This document shows positions 13,448 through 16,574 of a stretch of 16,574 nucleotides of DNA, in pieces. Position numbers and translations under genes: made by a program. The DNA comes from Thermoleophilia bacterium. Lineage in GTDB: Bacteria > Actinomycetota > Thermoleophilia > Gaiellales > Gaiellaceae. The DNA is taken from positions 1 to 16,574 of the forward strand of contig JADLFG010000033.1 of the NCBI GenBank assembly GCA_020845695.1, written 5' to 3'. How positions within the stretch are numbered: the stretch's first letter is position 1; the number at the start of each line of letters is the position of its first letter. The notes below the pieces were generated by a model that searched no databases, was not told the origin of the DNA, and saw only the letters and a list, made by a program, of their open reading frames with translations.

Positions 13448-16252
13448 TCAGGCCGTGGCGCCGAGCGCCGCCCGCACGAGCCGGTCCTGCTCGACCAAGT
13501 GCGCGGTCGGATACGCCTCGCTCGTCGACGCGCGCCAGGGCCGCCCCGCGAAGCGCAGCACCACCCCGGGCGGCAGCGAGTCCTCGAGACGGTGGCGGAG
13601 CGAGCGGAAAGCGCCCATGTTCTGGGGCTCCTCCTGCACCCAGACGAGCTCTTCGAGCCGGGGGTAGGCGGCGAGCAGCTCCACGTACGCGGGCACGGGG
13701 AATGGGTAGAGCTGCTCGAGTCGCGCGACCGCGAGCTCCTCCGCCTCCGCACGGACGGGGTGGCCGACGATGTCGTAGTAGACCTTGCCCGTGCAGAGAA
13801 GCAGCCGGCGCACTCGCTCGCGCTCCGCGGGCCCGAGCGCCGGGTCGTCGAAGACCGGTCGGAACCAGCCGCTCGTCAGCTCGTCGAGGCGAGAGCTCGC
13901 GGCGCGAGACCGCAGCAGGCTCTTGGGCGTGAACAGGACGAGCGGCCTCGGCGTCGAGCCGAGCGCCTGCAGGCGCAGCAGGTGGAAATACTGCGCGGGG
14001 GTGGAGCAGTTCGCGATCCGGACGTTCCCCTGGGCGGCGAGCTGGAGGAAGCGCTCCACGCGCGCGCTCGAGTGCTCCGGCCCGTTCCCCTCGTAGCCGT
14101 GCGGCAGGAGCAGGGTCAGCCGCGACGTCTGGCCCCACTTCGCAAAGCCCGAGACGATGAACTGGTCGACCACGACCTGGGCCGCGTTGACGAAGTCGCC
14201 GAACTGGGCCTCCCAGAGCACGAGCCCGTTCGGGACGGCGACCGAGAAGCCGTACTCGAACCCGAGCGCGGCGAGCTCCGAGAGCGGCGAGTTGTGCACC
14301 TCGATCGCCGCGCGCGCGCCCGTCAGGTGCTGGCTGGGCGTGTGCACGGCCCCGGTCTCGACGTCGTGGAGCACGAGGTGGCGGTGTGAGAACGTCCCCC
14401 GCTCGGTGTCCTGGCCGGTCAGGCGCACGGGGACGCCCTCGAGCGCGAGGCTCGCGAACGCGAGCGCCTCGGCCTGGCCCCAGTCGATGCCGCCGTCCGG
14501 ACCGACCGTCTCCAGGCGCCGTTCGAGCTGGCGCGCGAGCTTCGGGTGGACGTTGAATCCGGCCGGGACGCGCACCAGCTCCTCGTTGACGCGCAGCAGG
14601 GTCTCGGGGCGCACGCCCGTGTCCTGCGGCGTCGCGCGCAGCCGCTGCAGCCGCGGCTCCTCCGGGCGGACGAAGCCCGTGGCCCTGAGCGTCTCGTGGG
14701 CCTGCCGGACCCGCTGCTCGACAGCCTCCACGAGCCGCTCGTCCTCGTGCTCGCCCACGACCCCGGCGGCGGCGAGCCTGGCGCCGTAGAGCTGGCGGAC
14801 GGTCGGATGCTGCTCGATCGCCCGCACCGCGAGCGGCTGCGTGTACATCGGCTCGTCCTGCTCGTTGTGGCCGAAGCGCCGGTAGCCGACGAGGTCGACG
14901 ACGACGTCGTGGCGGAATCGCTCCCGGAACGCCATCGCCAGGCGGATCGCTGCCAGCGCCGCCTCCGGGTCGTCCGCGTTGACGTGGACGATCGGACAGT
15001 CGAACCCCTTCGCGAGGTCGCTCGAATAGCGGGTCGAGCGTCCCTCCTCCGGGTCGGTCGTGAACCCGATCTGGTTGTTGGCGATCAGGTGGAGCGTGCC
15101 TCCGGTCGCGTAGCCCTCGAGCGCCTGGAGGTTGAACGTCTCCGCCACCACGCCTTCGCCGGCGAATGCGGCGTCGCCGTGGATCAGGATCGCGAGCGCG
15201 ACGCGGGGGTCGTGGTCGCCTGCCGGCATCCCCGGGTCGGTCTGGAGGGCGCGCGTGATGCCCTCGACCACCGGGTCGACGGCTTCTAGATGGCTCGGGT
15301 TGGCCGCGAGCACGATCGCGATCTCCCCGGCCGGGGTGGCCCTGCCGCCCTCGGCGCCCTGGTGGTACTTGACGTCGCCGGTGCCCTCCTCGGCGCCCAG
15401 GGCGACCGCGTCGAGGACCCGCTCGCCCTCGAACTCGCGCAGCACCTGCTCGTAGGGGCGGCCAACCGTGTGGGCGAGCACGCTCAGGCGGCCGCGGTGG
15501 GCCATCCCGATCACCGCCGTACGGGCTCCACCGGCGGCGGCGAGCTCGAGCACCTCGTCGAGCATCGGCACGAGCGCGTCGACGCCCTCGATCGAGAACT
15601 GCTTCTGCCCGAGGAAGGTCCGGCGCAGGTAGCGCTCGAAGCCCTCGACTTCCGCGAGCCGTCCGAGCAGGTGTCGCTGCTCGGCGGGAGCGAGCTGCCG
15701 GCGATACGCGGAGGACTCGATCGCGTGACGAAGCCAGACCCGCTGCTCGTGGCTCGAGATGTGCTCGATCTCGTAGGCGAGCGTGCCGCAGTACGTCTGG
15801 CGGAGGTGGGGGAGGGCCTCCGCGAGCGTCGCTCCGGGCACAGCGACCCGCAGCACCGAGGCCGGGATCCGGGCCCGGAGCGCCGGCGTCAGCGGCGGTG
15901 TCAGGCGCTCCGGCTCGAGCGCGGGATCGCCCGGCGGCTCGGAGCCGAGGGGGTCGAGTCGCGCCGCGAGGTGCCCGTGCATGCGGTGGGCCTTGACCAG
16001 AGCCATCGCGGCGGCGACCCCGCCGAGGAGCTCGGCGTCCGCCGCCGGCGGGGGCGGGGCGGTACCGGCGGCGAGCTCGGGGCGAAGCTCGCGCAGCCGG
16101 CGGATGAGCGGGTGCCCCCCGACGATGCCGTTCCCGGTCTCCCCGAACAACCGCCGCCAGTCGGCATCGACCGAGCCGGGAGCCGCGAGATAGCGGTCGA
16201 GGAGCTCCCGGACGTAGCCGAGGTTGACGGCGTCGACGGGTTGCTGGGACAC
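13448..16252 (-). CDS. sucA: 2-oxoglutarate dehydrogenase E1 component
   Basis: This is the thiamine-diphosphate E1 subunit of the TCA-cycle 2-oxoglutarate dehydrogenase complex, which decarboxylates 2-oxoglutarate and passes the succinyl group to E2 lipoate. The 934-residue protein begins with the short E1 N-terminal helix (about 7-37, LGYVRELLDRYLAAPGSVD). It continues with KAHRMHGHLAARLDPLG (87-103), GMAHRGRL (249-256) and the ThDP/Mg site IHGDAAF (357-363) with NNQIGFTT (392-399). The transketolase-like C-terminal half has HGYEGNGPEHSS and WVQEEPQNMGA. It is a normal stand-alone E1, not the E2-E1 fusion (Kgd) of mycobacteria. The GTG at 16250-16252 has GAGGAG (16259-16264) 6 nt upstream. 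No sucB or lpd is in view, so E2 and E3 lie elsewhere. Confidence 0.96.
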   Translation of the reverse strand: MSQQPVDAVNLGYVRELLDRYLAAPGSVDADWRRLFGETGNGIVGGHPLIRRLRELRPELAAGTAPPPPAADAELLGGVAAAMALVKAHRMHGHLAARLDPLGSEPPGDPALEPERLTPPLTPALRARIPASVLRVAVPGATLAEALPHLRQTYCGTLAYEIEHISSHEQRVWLRHAIESSAYRRQLAPAEQRHLLGRLAEVEGFERYLRRTFLGQKQFSIEGVDALVPMLDEVLELAAAGGARTAVIGMAHRGRLSVLAHTVGRPYEQVLREFEGERVLDAVALGAEEGTGDVKYHQGAEGGRATPAGEIAIVLAANPSHLEAVDPVVEGITRALQTDPGMPAGDHDPRVALAILIHGDAAFAGEGVVAETFNLQALEGYATGGTLHLIANNQIGFTTDPEEGRSTRYSSDLAKGFDCPIVHVNADDPEAALAAIRLAMAFRERFRHDVVVDLVGYRRFGHNEQDEPMYTQPLAVRAIEQHPTVRQLYGARLAAAGVVGEHEDERLVEAVEQRVRQAHETLRATGFVRPEEPRLQRLRATPQDTGVRPETLLRVNEELVRVPAGFNVHPKLARQLERRLETVGPDGGIDWGQAEALAFASLALEGVPVRLTGQDTERGTFSHRHLVLHDVETGAVHTPSQHLTGARAAIEVHNSPLSELAALGFEYGFSVAVPNGLVLWEAQFGDFVNAAQVVVDQFIVSGFAKWGQTSRLTLLLPHGYEGNGPEHSSARVERFLQLAAQGNVRIANCSTPAQYFHLLRLQALGSTPRPLVLFTPKSLLRSRAASSRLDELTSGWFRPVFDDPALGPAERERVRRLLLCTGKVYYDIVGHPVRAEAEELAVARLEQLYPFPVPAYVELLAAYPRLEELVWVQEEPQNMGAFRSLRHRLEDSLPPGVVLRFAGRPWRASTSEAYPTAHLVEQDRLVRAALGATA

Positions 16253-16264
16253 GGGTCGCTCCTC

Positions 16265-16574
16265 GGACAGCCTAGATGATCGAGCGCTGATTGCCCGGTA
16301 ATCGGCGCACCGCCGGATGGCGGCCGTTGCGGTCGCCCGAGTCCACGGTCGCCCGTCACACGTACCTACCGGTACGAGCGACGGTCGATCCCGTGCTCGT
16401 GCTCGGTCTCAGCCGCCCCCGACGGCACCGCAATCACCGATCGACCAGCTAGCTCCATCTTCCGCGGTCGGCGAGCGTTGATGCGCTGAGTTTGCCCGTC
16501 GCTTGGCTGCCGGTCGTTGCGGCAGATCGGCGTGAGGGCTGGGATGCTGGCGTGGGATGGCGGCCCTCGATCGA
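16265..16574. other. Upstream region of sucA; no gene seen
   Basis: These bases to the window end hold no supported gene. A minus-strand TAGGCT (16274-16269) could be a -10 for sucA, but no good -35 is visible. An inverted repeat CGTACC/GGTACG lies at 16361-16376. GC content and stop codons are mixed here, unlike coding DNA on either side. A gene may begin beyond the right edge. Confidence 0.5.
16361..16376. repeat. Inverted repeat CGTACC-TACC-GGTACG
   Basis: Perfect 6-bp arms surround TACC. It also contains the 8-bp palindrome TACCGGTA (16367-16374). It stands about 110 bp upstream of the sucA start, where an operator could act, but it is short enough to arise by chance. Confidence 0.4.

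Noticed and set aside
13448..16252. Mycobacterial-type Kgd fusion (E2-like domain plus E1)
   Set aside because: The protein is 934 residues and starts directly with the E1 N-terminal helix; there is no acyltransferase domain.

Overview
The window is very GC-rich bacterial chromosome. The gene set (an actinobacterial-type ferrochelatase with [2Fe-2S] cysteines, a stand-alone 2-oxoglutarate dehydrogenase E1, a MetX/MetW/MetY block, many GTG starts and many short palindromic intergenic repeats) suggests an actinobacterium, perhaps of the Thermoleophilia (Gaiellales/Solirubrobacterales). That placement is inference from protein style and composition; there is no rRNA or phylogenetic marker to prove it. 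Most genes are ordinary metabolism. I see no phage, plasmid, CRISPR or defence system, and no convincing previously undescribed multi-gene system.

Left part (1-2528). A 44-bp tandem repeat (five copies, cut by the window edge) and two hairpins lie downstream of isocitrate lyase (aceA, minus strand). AceA diverges from a GntR/FCD-family regulator. The shared upstream region carries several TGGATCC-centred motifs that look like operators, so the regulator probably controls aceA, itself, or both. The regulator ends 1 bp from the tail of metW.

Centre (2530-9246, all minus strand). Read 5' to 3' the order is SDR oxidoreductase, VOC/glyoxalase-fold protein, FSR-like MFS transporter, hemH (4-nt overlap with the transporter), metY, metX and metW. 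MetX acylates homoserine and MetY exchanges the acyl group for sulfide to give homocysteine. MetW is a methyltransferase-fold partner of MetX. An AT-rich near-palindrome in front of metY is a plausible operator, so metYXW may be controlled separately from the upstream genes.

Repeat and tRNA zone (9247-10475). A decayed tRNA-Arg(CCT) copy, three 37-bp units made of nested GTGCCTGGCAC palindromes, a SnoaL-like protein and an intact tRNA-Arg(CCT) follow each other. Similarity between the two tRNA copies extends to their upstream regions, pointing to an old local duplication. A chain of four predicted hairpins then precedes a small unknown ORF with a strong Shine-Dalgarno.

Right part (10476-16574). 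After the small ORF come, on the minus strand, a UMF1/Atg22-like MFS transporter, a short receiver-like protein that has lost its phospho-acceptor aspartate, a membrane-anchored Thr/Glu/Val-rich coiled-coil protein and sucA. The last 322 bases upstream of sucA carry no recognisable gene.
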